Positions 1-6,257 of a DNA stretch of 8,443 nucleotides are shown here, piece by piece. Made by a program: the position numbers and the translations under genes. Position 1 is the stretch's first letter. Each line of letters starts with the position of its first letter. A model generated the notes under the pieces. That model was not told the origin of the DNA. It did not search any database and saw nothing but the letters and a program-made list of their open reading frames with translations. Source of the DNA: an uncultured Lachnospiraceae bacterium (lineage in GTDB: Bacteria > Bacillota > Clostridia > Lachnospirales > Lachnospiraceae); assembly GCA_910584205.1 (NCBI GenBank), contig CAJUAA010000067.1, forward strand, positions 1-8,443. Reading direction: 5' to 3'.

Positions 1-29
1 TCCGCAATCAATTCTTCCAGTCTGCTCAT
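1..29 (-). CDS. hsdS: Type I restriction specificity subunit HsdS, N-terminal fragment (cut by window edge)
   Basis: Only the first nine codons are visible, reading MSRLEELIA, and the gene continues beyond the left edge. This opening is typical of HsdS subunits of type I restriction-modification systems, which recognise the DNA target for the HsdM and HsdR subunits. The ATG overlaps the TGA stop of the upstream nuclease gene (ATGA), so the two are probably translationally coupled. A GGCGGTGA-like ribosome binding site lies about nine bases upstream, inside the end of the nuclease gene. The call rests on this short peptide plus position after hsdM. A different downstream gene is possible but less likely. 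Confidence 0.6.
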
Positions 30-1090
30 TCTGTATCACCGCCCTTTTCCTTCAACGCCGGATGCTGCATATAGAAAATTTCTTTCTGCCGTTCGATTTC
101 CGCCCGAAGCTGCTCTTTAGTCGGAAGGTAGGTCATATACTTGGACATGAACAGCCGCTCATTGTCATGCAGTACAGAGTATCTGGCAATATCCTCGTCT
201 GTTTCGGCGCAAAGCAAAATCCCAATAGTCGGGTTGTCGCCCTCCTTGCACTTCAGGTCATCGTACATACGGACATACATATCTATTTGCCCTACATCCT
301 GATGGGTGATTCTGCCCGTTTTCAAATCGATCAGCACATAGCATTTCAATTCAATGTTGTAAAAAACCAGATCGATGTAATAGTCCTCGTTGTCTGTGAT
401 GATATGCTGTTGTCGGGCCACAAACGCAAAGCCCTTTCCCATCTCCATCAGGAAATCCCGGATATGTGAGAGAATGGCAGATTCCAGGTCGCTTTCCAGA
501 TAGGAATCTTCGGCCTTAAAGCCCAGAAATTCTGCCATGACCGGGTTCTTAAACAATTCAAAATGGTTCTTCCGATATTCCTCCGTTTTCTGTTTCATTT
601 CCGCAATAACAGCATCTTTTTTCGGAGATTGCAGAAGCCGATAATAATATTGCGTACCAATATTTCGATCCAGCGTCCGGACACCCCAATTTTCAGCAGC
701 CGCTTCATTCATATACCACATTCTTGCGTCTTCGTCAGGCACACGCAAAAGGCTTCTGAAATGCGACCAACTGAGATTGCGAACACGCGTGTTCACAATC
801 TGCTCGTCTGGAAAGCACAAATAGAATTTTCTGAAATATTGCAGATTCCGTTCGGAATAGCTTTTTCCAAATTCTTTTTTCAGTTCTTCCGATAACACGG
901 CAATCAACCGCTTTCCATATTCCGCCCGCTCACTGCCTTCCTGTTCCTGCTCTACGATCCGTTTGCCGATATGCCAGTAGGTCAGCACCATAGCGGTATT
1001 TGCGGCGCTGTATGCGCTTTGCTGGCCTGCCGAAATAATCTCTTTTATATCTGTGATGATCGGCTGGTATAGCATTAATTCCTTTTCCAT
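26..1090 (-). CDS. YhcG-family (DUF1016) PDDEXK nuclease domain protein
   Basis: The 354-residue protein matches the usual two-part build of YhcG/DUF1016 proteins. The N-terminal half (about 10-165) is the DUF1016 helical domain, with the hallmark stretches TYWHIGKRIVE (38-48), YGKRLI (58-63), FGKSYSERNLQYFRKFY (74-90) and LSWSHFRSLLRV (106-117). The C-terminal half (about 170-340) is a PD-(D/E)XK nuclease fold: D240 in YYIDLVFYN, then D255-x-K257 in VLIDLKTG, followed by Q268-x-D270. All expected catalytic positions are present, so a DNA-cutting or DNA-binding role is inferred; the substrate is unknown. The start ATG lies one base after the hsdM stop, with an AGGTAGG ribosome binding site inside hsdM. 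The stop overlaps the hsdS start. The gene therefore sits inside the hsd operon and is probably an accessory or regulator of that defence system. It is not HsdR: it has no helicase domain and is far too short. Confidence 0.88.
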   Translation of the reverse strand: MEKELMLYQPIITDIKEIISAGQQSAYSAANTAMVLTYWHIGKRIVEQEQEGSERAEYGKRLIAVLSEELKKEFGKSYSERNLQYFRKFYLCFPDEQIVNTRVRNLSWSHFRSLLRVPDEDARMWYMNEAAAENWGVRTLDRNIGTQYYYRLLQSPKKDAVIAEMKQKTEEYRKNHFELFKNPVMAEFLGFKAEDSYLESDLESAILSHIRDFLMEMGKGFAFVARQQHIITDNEDYYIDLVFYNIELKCYVLIDLKTGRITHQDVGQIDMYVRMYDDLKCKEGDNPTIGILLCAETDEDIARYSVLHDNERLFMSKYMTYLPTKEQLRAEIERQKEIFYMQHPALKEKGGDTE

Positions 1091-1091
1091 A

Positions 1092-2657
1092 TCAGCCTAC
1101 CTCGATTTCCGCAATAATTTTGTCAATCTCATCCCGCAAGGCTTGCTCTCTTGCCACAATTTCCCGAATCTCCGCATTGAGCTTCACGATGTCGATAACC
1201 TCTCTGGTGTCCTCTGCCTCTACATAGGTGGAAACAGACAGGTTATAATTGTTTCCGGCTATCTCATCATAAGGAACACAGCGGGCAAAGTAATCCACAT
1301 CTGCACGGGAAACAAACTCCGCAACAATTTTCGCAATGTTCTCCTCCGTCAGTTTGTTGTTGTTTGTAACTTTCACGCACTCGCCGGAGGCATCAATAAA
1401 CAGAGTGCGGTTATCGGATTTGCTGCGCTTCAAAACCATGATACAGGTCGCTATGGAAGTCCCAAAAAACAGGTTGCTGGGAAGCTGGATGATACAGTCG
1501 ATGAAGTTGTTGTCGATTAGGTATTGGCGGATTTTCTTCTCGGCTCCGCCACGGTACATGATGCCGGGAAAGCAGACGATTGCCGCTGTTCCGCTGGTGG
1601 CAAGCCACGATAGAGAGTGCATGATAAAGGCAAGGTCAGCCTTGGATTTCGGCGCCAGCACCCCGGCAGGAGAGAACCGGGGATCATTGATTAAAACAGG
1701 GTTGTCATCGCCCTCCCACTTGATGGAATAAGGCGGATTAGAAACAATCACCTCAAACGGTTCGTCATCCCAATGCTGGGGAGATACCAATGTGTCTTCA
1801 TGGGCAATGTCGAATTTATCAAAATCAATATCATGCAGAAACATATTGATACGGCAAAGGTTATATGTAGTCAGGTTGATCTCCTGGCCATAAAAGCCCT
1901 GCCGCACATTTTCTTTACCGAGTATCTTCGCCGCTTTTAGGAGCAAAGAGCCAGAACCGCAGGCAGGGTCATATACCTTGTTGACCTCTGTTTTCCCGGC
2001 AACCGCAATTCTGGTCAGCAGTTCCGAAACCTCCTGCGGCGTAAAGAATTCACCACCGCTTTTCCCCGCATTGGATGCATACATACTCATCAGATATTCG
2101 TAAGCATCGCCAAAAGCGTCAATGGAATTTTCCTTGTAATTACGAAGTCCCATGGCCGCAACGCCCTCAATCAGCTTTACAAGGTTTGCATTGCGCCTGG
2201 CAACGGTAGCTCCCAGTTTATTGCTGTTTACATCAATGTCATCGAACAGCCCGGCGAAGTTATCCTCGCTTTCACTGCCTTTCGCGGATTCCTCAATATG
2301 ATTAAAAGCAGCCTCCAAAGTCATGTTCAGATTTTCATCGCCTGCCGCTCTTTTCCTGACATTACAAAAAAGCTCAGAAGGAAGGATGAAAAAACCCTTT
2401 GTTTTGACCAAATCTTCACGGGCCTGTTCTGCATCTTCATCGGGCAGCAGAGCATAATCAAACTCTTCATTTCCGGCTTCCATCTCGCCCTCGTTGATAT
2501 AATTGGTCAGGTTTTCAGAGATATAACGGTAGAACATCATGCCCAACACATAGGATTTGAAATCCCAGCCGTCTACACTGCCTCGCAGTTCATCCGCAAT
2601 CGCCCATATTGCACGATGCAGCTCATCGCGCTCCTGCTTTTTTCTTGTATCAGACAT
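1092..2657 (-). CDS. hsdM: Type I restriction-modification DNA methyltransferase subunit HsdM
   Basis: The 521-residue protein is an N6-adenine methyltransferase that forms the M2S modification core with HsdS and uses S-adenosylmethionine. The N-terminal HsdM_N domain is recognisable from ELHRAIWAIADELRG through FYRYISENL (about 12-50). The catalytic domain carries EFFTP (203-207), the SAM-binding motif I DPACGSG (230-236) and the catalytic motif IV NPPY (307-310). A C-terminal helical tail follows. Length and N-terminal sequence resemble the EcoR124 (type IC) branch. The ATG at 2657 was chosen over an upstream in-frame ATG at 2699. It has an AAAGGAGA ribosome binding site seven bases away and begins MSDTRKKQERDELHR, a normal HsdM start; the longer version would extend into the regulator remnant. 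The gene overlaps the stop of that remnant by 8 bases. No clear promoter is visible upstream. It is more AT-rich than the genes right of 2974. Confidence 0.95.
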   Translation of the reverse strand: MSDTRKKQERDELHRAIWAIADELRGSVDGWDFKSYVLGMMFYRYISENLTNYINEGEMEAGNEEFDYALLPDEDAEQAREDLVKTKGFFILPSELFCNVRKRAAGDENLNMTLEAAFNHIEESAKGSESEDNFAGLFDDIDVNSNKLGATVARRNANLVKLIEGVAAMGLRNYKENSIDAFGDAYEYLMSMYASNAGKSGGEFFTPQEVSELLTRIAVAGKTEVNKVYDPACGSGSLLLKAAKILGKENVRQGFYGQEINLTTYNLCRINMFLHDIDFDKFDIAHEDTLVSPQHWDDEPFEVIVSNPPYSIKWEGDDNPVLINDPRFSPAGVLAPKSKADLAFIMHSLSWLATSGTAAIVCFPGIMYRGGAEKKIRQYLIDNNFIDCIIQLPSNLFFGTSIATCIMVLKRSKSDNRTLFIDASGECVKVTNNNKLTEENIAKIVAEFVSRADVDYFARCVPYDEIAGNNYNLSVSTYVEAEDTREVIDIVKLNAEIREIVAREQALRDEIDKIIAEIEVG

Positions 2658-2799
2658 TTTTACTCTCCTTTTCAACCGGCATAAAGTCCAGAATATCATC
2701 CACCTTACAGTTCAAGGCAAGGCATATTTTTTCGATGCTGTCCATCATGTACGCTGCGTCAATGCTCTGGCTGCCCGCCAGATACGCCGCATATTTAAC
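2650..2799 (-). pseudogene. C-terminal remnant of an XRE-like (Cro/CI) regulator ahead of hsdM
   Basis: An open frame without a credible start runs from just after the tRNA-Leu terminator into hsdM. It reads KYAAYLAGSQSID and then SIEKICLALNCKVDDILDF, ending EKESKNV and a TGA inside the hsdM start (ATGTCTGA, 8-base overlap). The segment EKICLALNCKVDDILDF matches the last helix region of small XRE-type regulators, where such IxxIcxaLnCkvdDil stretches are common. The helix-turn-helix itself is missing. The only in-frame ATGs (2748 and 2745) have no ribosome binding site and would give a 32-residue peptide. The reading is that an intact regulator once sat in the hsd operon, coupled to hsdM, and lost its 5' end at the junction with the tRNA locus. 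Alternatively it is an unrecognised small protein. The family call is moderate. Confidence 0.55.
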
Positions 2800-2824
2800 A
2801 AAAAAGGCAGCTGATTAAGCCGCC
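2800..2824 (-). terminator. Rho-independent terminator of tRNA-Leu
   Basis: On the minus strand GGCGGC pairs with GCTGCC across a 7-base TTAATCA loop (one G-T pair) and is followed at once by TTTTTT. It begins six bases after the tRNA-Leu 3' end. It probably also ends transcripts that read through from the phosphate operon. It marks the left limit of the sequence belonging to the tRNA locus. Confidence 0.8.
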
Positions 2825-2830
2825 CTATAC

Positions 2831-2912
2831 TGCGGATAACAGGACTTGAACCTGCACGGGATGTCCCACCAGAACCTAAATCTGGCGCGTCTGCCAATTC
2901 CGCCATATCCGC
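2831..2912 (-). tRNA. tRNA-Leu(TAG)
   Basis: The 82-nt gene folds as a class II tRNA. The acceptor arms GCGGATA and TATCCGC pair, the anticodon arm is CCAGA-TTTAGGT-TCTGG with anticodon TAG (reads CUN leucine codons), and the long variable arm GGGA-CA-TCCC is typical of leucine. The T loop is GTTCAAGTC and the discriminator base is A. CCA is not encoded. It has its own promoter and terminator. The type I restriction genes begin just downstream of its 3' end, so it may be an integration target. Confidence 0.95.
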
Positions 2913-2944
2913 CTTTCCCCTGCATGTCTACAGAGTTCTTTTTT

Positions 2945-2973
2945 ATCTTATCACCTGCTCCTGTAAAAGTCAA
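2945..2973 (-). promoter_or_regulatory. Sigma-A promoter of tRNA-Leu
   Basis: On the minus strand TTGACT (2973-2968) and TAAGAT (2950-2945) are separated by exactly 17 bases. The -35 element touches the stop codon (2976-2974) of the upstream DUF1624 gene. The tRNA starts 32 bases after the -10, consistent with a short processed leader. Confidence 0.85.
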
Positions 2974-3723
2974 TCACCGGAAAAACGCGTTCCAGCACTC
3001 CAGGATCAGCAGGACTGCCGGCTGGTGAAGCATGTAGAGAAACAGGCTGTGCTTTCCGATCCATGCAAGAACACCCGCCCGGCGGCAGAGCGCGCTTTGC
3101 ACACATTCCCGTTCCATGAGCATTCCGTACAGGAAATATCCGCACAGGTACAGGAAGAACCACGGAAAAAAGGAAAAATAGTCTCCTGAGAAAAATCCGG
3201 GACCCGGAAAGCCAAGCGCCGCCGTCAAAAGCCCGCGGTAGCACACATCCGGCACCTCCCCCAGCACCAGGGACTCAAACCCCAGCTGCCCGCTGTTCAC
3301 ATTTCTCGTCAGAAAGAAGAGAAACGCGCTGACCAGGAATCCTGCCTGCTGCGGCATATTCCGGAGGCAGCCGTCCAGGGGCACCAGCGCCAGCATGGCA
3401 GCTCCCGTAAAAGTCAGTATCCCGAACAGGATCCGCTCAGACGGCATAAAGACAAACGTCACAAATGTAATGACCAGCCCGCAGGCCGATATAACAAGCC
3501 CCCGCTTCCACGGGGCCCGTCCCAGCCGCCAGCAGAAACCGGACAGCAGGATAAAGGTCCAGCAGATACTCTGCTGCCACACATACCCCGGCGTCCGGAA
3601 AAACCACGGAACCGGCAGGCCATACATGACCACCAGATCAAACATCCCGTGGTACAGGATCATGCTGAGCAGCGTAATGCCCCTCAGGCCGTCCAGCAGA
3701 TGATATCGTTTCTTCTCATTCAC
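2974..3723 (-). CDS. DUF1624 / heparan-alpha-glucosaminide N-acetyltransferase-like membrane protein
   Basis: The predicted 249-residue integral membrane protein belongs to the HGSNAT_cat (DUF1624) family. It has an N-terminal RYHLLDGLRGITLLSMILYH signature (7-25), with the conserved histidine in YHGMFDL (24-30). The TWQQSICWTFILLSG-like second segment is at about 49-61 (WQQSICWTFILLSG here), and a closing IGKHSLFLYMLHQP motif is at 222-235. Several hydrophobic helices lie between. Family members are thought to transfer acyl groups across the membrane to sugars; the substrate here is unknown. The start is GTG at 3723, with an AGAGGTGG ribosome binding site six bases upstream, overlapping the kinase stop by 8 bases. 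A longer in-frame extension to 3858 exists, but it lies wholly within the kinase gene, reads as low-quality sequence, and is rejected. As the last gene of the phosphate-type operon it may modify the envelope in response to the same signal, which is inference. No terminator follows before tRNA-Leu. Confidence 0.82.
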   Translation of the reverse strand: MNEKKRYHLLDGLRGITLLSMILYHGMFDLVVMYGLPVPWFFRTPGYVWQQSICWTFILLSGFCWRLGRAPWKRGLVISACGLVITFVTFVFMPSERILFGILTFTGAAMLALVPLDGCLRNMPQQAGFLVSAFLFFLTRNVNSGQLGFESLVLGEVPDVCYRGLLTAALGFPGPGFFSGDYFSFFPWFFLYLCGYFLYGMLMERECVQSALCRRAGVLAWIGKHSLFLYMLHQPAVLLILECWNAFFR

Positions 3724-5122
3724 TGTTTTCCACCTCTGTATCCTTTCCGCTTCCGGATGTCTCCTTCCCGCTGTCCCCGTCGGAAATCTCTGCGCGTTCA
3801 AACAGGATGGTGATCCGTGTCCCGCGCCCCGGTTCGCTCTGAAGCAGCAGTTCCGCATGATGCTGCGCCGCCATGTGTTTCACGATAGCGAGGCCCAGGC
3901 CGGTCCCCCCGGTCGCTTTAGAGCGGCTCTTGTCCACCCGGTAGAACCGCTCAAATACCCGCTCCTGATATTCCTTTGGAATCCCGATCCCCGTATCCTC
4001 CACGACCAGACACACCCTTTCCCCCTCCGGCTCCACGGTCACCAATACCTTTCCGCCCGGCACATTGTAACGGATTCCGTTGTCACACAGGTTATACACG
4101 ATCTCCTCCACCATCTCCCGGTTTCCCAAGATGCTGCACGGAATACCTTTCATGGAAAGCGTCACCTGATGGTTCCCGGCGCTGACCCTCAGCATTTCCA
4201 CGCATGCCTCCGCCATCTCATACAGAGGAACCTGCGTAAAAACCATCGCGTCCGCCTCCATGGTATCCAGTTCCGACAGGCGGATGATATCATTGATCAT
4301 CGCCAGAAGCCGCGACGCGTTCCTGTGAATCTCTCCGGCAAACCTTGGAATCTCTTCCCCGGAAACCATCCGGTGCTCGATCAGCTCCGCATAGCCGGAG
4401 ATCGCTGCCAGCGGCGTTTTCAGTTCATGGGAGACGTTTGCCGTAAATTCCTGCCGGAGCCTGGCATTTTTCACAATGTCCTCATGTTGCCTTCGGATCT
4501 GATCCACAAAAGGTTTCATCTCCCCATATACCGGCGCCTCCCCGCATTCATCCAGATGGTCTGCCAGATATTCCACCGGCGCCACCAGCATCTTCGTGGC
4601 ACGGCCCGAAAGCAGCATGCAGACCAGAAAAACCGCCCCGCCCATCAAAAGGATCACCGGAAAAGCGCTTCGGAATATGCTCCATATGCTGGACGCCTCT
4701 TTTGCCACCCTAAGAACCGTGCCGTCCTCCAGCAGCACCGCATAATAAAACGCACTCCGCTCCAGGGTATCCGACCGCCGGACAGACTGTCCGCTGCCCC
4801 TGCTTCTGGCATCCGACACCTCCGGGCGGTTTCCGTGGTTCTCCATGCCCCCGATATCCACATCATTGTCGTAAACTACCGTCCCCTGCCCGTCGATCAG
4901 GGAGACCCGGAACTGCTCCAGCCCGGCCCTGCCCATCTCCTCTCTCGTCCCGGCCGCAGCCGAGGCGATCCCCGCATGTTCCAGAACCTCCGCGCAGACC
5001 CTCAGCTCATTCAGGATCTCCTGCCTGAAAAAATCATAAAATACGGCTGTAACCAGCGCCGTTGTCAAAAAAATCGTCGTCAGGGCCACAAAGACAAACT
5101 CCCGGTGTATCTTTCGTTTCAC
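3716..5122 (-). CDS. PhoR-like sensor histidine kinase
   Basis: The 468-residue membrane kinase has TM1 at about 9-29, an extracytoplasmic sensor region at 30-152 and TM2 at about 153-173. The sensor region contains PAS-like stretches such as FRVSLIDGQGTVVYDND and SAFYYAVLLEDGTVLRVA. The catalytic core is complete: H box SHELKTP with phospho-acceptor H232, N box NLCDNGIRYN (344-353), G1 DTGIG (376-380), F box ERVFERFYRVD and G2 GGTGLGL (405-411). The protein ends in an acidic Ser/Gly-rich tail (about 446-468) beyond the ATPase fold. The start is GTG and overlaps the response regulator stop (GTGA), so translation is coupled and the two are a cognate pair. Domain order and the transporter/PhoU neighbour point to a PhoR-type phosphate sensor. 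The actual signal is inferred, not shown. The N-terminal GTG fits the first membrane helix well, with no better upstream start. Confidence 0.92.
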   Translation of the reverse strand: MKRKIHREFVFVALTTIFLTTALVTAVFYDFFRQEILNELRVCAEVLEHAGIASAAAGTREEMGRAGLEQFRVSLIDGQGTVVYDNDVDIGGMENHGNRPEVSDARSRGSGQSVRRSDTLERSAFYYAVLLEDGTVLRVAKEASSIWSIFRSAFPVILLMGGAVFLVCMLLSGRATKMLVAPVEYLADHLDECGEAPVYGEMKPFVDQIRRQHEDIVKNARLRQEFTANVSHELKTPLAAISGYAELIEHRMVSGEEIPRFAGEIHRNASRLLAMINDIIRLSELDTMEADAMVFTQVPLYEMAEACVEMLRVSAGNHQVTLSMKGIPCSILGNREMVEEIVYNLCDNGIRYNVPGGKVLVTVEPEGERVCLVVEDTGIGIPKEYQERVFERFYRVDKSRSKATGGTGLGLAIVKHMAAQHHAELLLQSEPGRGTRITILFERAEISDGDSGKETSGSGKDTEVENSE

Positions 5123-5790
5123 TCGATCTTATACCCCACGTTCCGGATGGTCCGGATCAGCGCGCCCGCATCCCCAAGTTTCTGCCTCAGCGTCTTGACA
5201 TGTACATCCAGCGTCCGGGATTCCCCTTCAAAGCTGATATCCCAGATCCGCTCCATAATTACCTCCCGGCGCATGACGATCCCCCGGTTCTGCAGCAGCA
5301 GTTTCAAAAGCTCATACTCCTTGTAGGTCAGGCTGCAGAGCCTGCCGCCCGCATATACCGTACGCTTTTCACCGTCCAGGCTGATCTCCCCGGCTGTCAG
5401 AAGCCGTTCCTCTTCCAGGCCCGTGCAGCGGCGGAGCAGCGCCCTCACCCGGGAGATCAGCTCCATCACTCCGAACGGCTTTGTGATATAGTCGTCCGCC
5501 CCCATATCCAGCCCCTTCACCTTGTCAAGCTCTGTGGTTTTTGCCGTCACCATCATGACCGGAACTTTCCGAAGTTCAGGAAGCGACCGGATCCGCTTCA
5601 GAATCTCCAGCCCGTCCTCGTCCGGAAGCATAATGTCCAGAAGGATGCAGTCCGGCGCCTTCTCCTGCAGTCTCCTGCCAAAATCCCGGGCACAGGCAAA
5701 CTCCTCCACCTCATATCCGCTGTTCTGCAGAGCGAATCGTTCAATCTCCCGGATATTCTGATCGTCCTCCACAATATAGATCAATGCCAT
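5119..5790 (-). CDS. OmpR/PhoB-family response regulator
   Basis: The 223-residue DNA-binding response regulator has a receiver domain at 1-120. This carries acidic pocket residues E8-D9-D10, phospho-acceptor D52 in LLDIMLPDEDG, T82 in MVTAKT and K104 in ITKPFG. A winged-helix effector domain follows at about 125-223, including SLTYKEYELLKLLLQ, the recognition region SRTLDVHVKTLRQKLG and the terminal RNVGYKIE. The ATG at 5790 is preferred over an in-frame TTG at 5799: the GGGGG at its -11 fits better, and the TTG overlaps the transporter stop. It lies five bases after the end of the PhoU reading frame and overlaps the kinase gene. It is probably phosphorylated by the adjacent kinase and is the natural candidate to bind the 11-bp repeats upstream of the operon, acting as PhoP/PhoB. 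That target is inferred from context. Confidence 0.93.
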   Translation of the reverse strand: MALIYIVEDDQNIREIERFALQNSGYEVEEFACARDFGRRLQEKAPDCILLDIMLPDEDGLEILKRIRSLPELRKVPVMMVTAKTTELDKVKGLDMGADDYITKPFGVMELISRVRALLRRCTGLEEERLLTAGEISLDGEKRTVYAGGRLCSLTYKEYELLKLLLQNRGIVMRREVIMERIWDISFEGESRTLDVHVKTLRQKLGDAGALIRTIRNVGYKIE

Positions 5791-5795
5791 CGTCT

Positions 5796-6254
5796 TCAAA
5801 CCCCCGGTTTCTTTCCGGCAGATCCATAATCGGGCAGAACATATTTTGCCCGATACTCCTCACAGGCTTTCCGAAATCCCGGATTATCCTCTCTGCGAAG
5901 CTCTGCCGCATACTCATGCGCCTCATACCCGTCTGTTCCGGACTGCAGAAGCGCGATCGCGATATTGGAACAATGATCCGAAATCCGCTCGTAATCCGTG
6001 GTCAGATCAGACAGCGCAAAGCCAAGTTCTATCGTACATTCTCCTGTCCGCAGCCTTTCCACATGGCGCTTTTTCAGTTTGCGGTTCAGCCGGTCTATGG
6101 TTTCTTCCAGCGGCTCCACCCGGGCTGCCTTCTCAAGATCCTCCTCCGCAAAAGCATCCGCCGCCATCTCCACAATCTCCAGCAGCGCATCCGAAAATAT
6201 CCGCAGTTCCTCTTTTGCCTTTCTGGAAAATTCCGTCCCCTTCCGATGCAGCTC
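5796..6254 (-). pseudogene. Second PhoU repeat of the Na/Pi cotransporter, cut off by an in-frame TAG
   Basis: Directly after the TAG at 6257-6255 the transporter frame stays open for 152 codons, residues 448-599 of the joined protein. It begins ELHRKGTEFSRKAKEELRIF and contains the PhoU metal-site signature DYERISDHCSN (534-544), the counterpart of DFERISDHAVN before the stop. No frameshift is needed to join the halves. On its own the piece has only weak starts: a GTG at 6173 without a properly spaced ribosome binding site, or an ATG at 6167 with GGAG nine bases upstream. Either would make a helical protein of about 123-125 residues with roughly one PhoU bundle. It is most simply the 3' part of a gene hit by a nonsense change. 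A separately made or readthrough product cannot be excluded. Its stop lies five bases before the response regulator ATG. Confidence 0.8.
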
Positions 6255-6257
6255 CTA
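6255..6257 (-). other. In-frame amber (TAG) codon interrupting the Na/Pi cotransporter
   Basis: The codon lies in GCA-TAG-GAG, between residues AQTA and ELHRKG, where family members normally continue a helix with a residue such as E, Q or K. One base change from GAG, CAG or AAG would create it. The following base is G, and no hairpin or known readthrough context is evident around it. Confidence 0.9.

Noticed and set aside
2658..2699. N-terminal extension of HsdM to the ATG at 2699
   Set aside because: The extra 14 residues overlap the regulator remnant, and the ATG at 2657 has a strong ribosome binding site and the usual HsdM start.
3724..3858. N-terminal extension of the DUF1624 protein to an upstream ATG
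   Set aside because: The extra 45 residues lie inside the kinase gene in another frame, look non-native, and precede a GTG with a well-placed ribosome binding site right before the family signature.
3857..5326. A 489-codon open frame on the plus strand, antisense to the kinase and response regulator
   Set aside because: It is rich in His, Arg, Pro and Gln, has no recognisable domain, and lies opposite two clear genes with complete motifs. It is a mirror of GC-rich codon use on the other strand.
6255..6257. Pyrrolysine or programmed recoding at the TAG
   Set aside because: Nothing in the window hints at a pyl system or a readthrough signal, and Na/Pi cotransporters are not known to use one. 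A nonsense change or sequence error is simpler.
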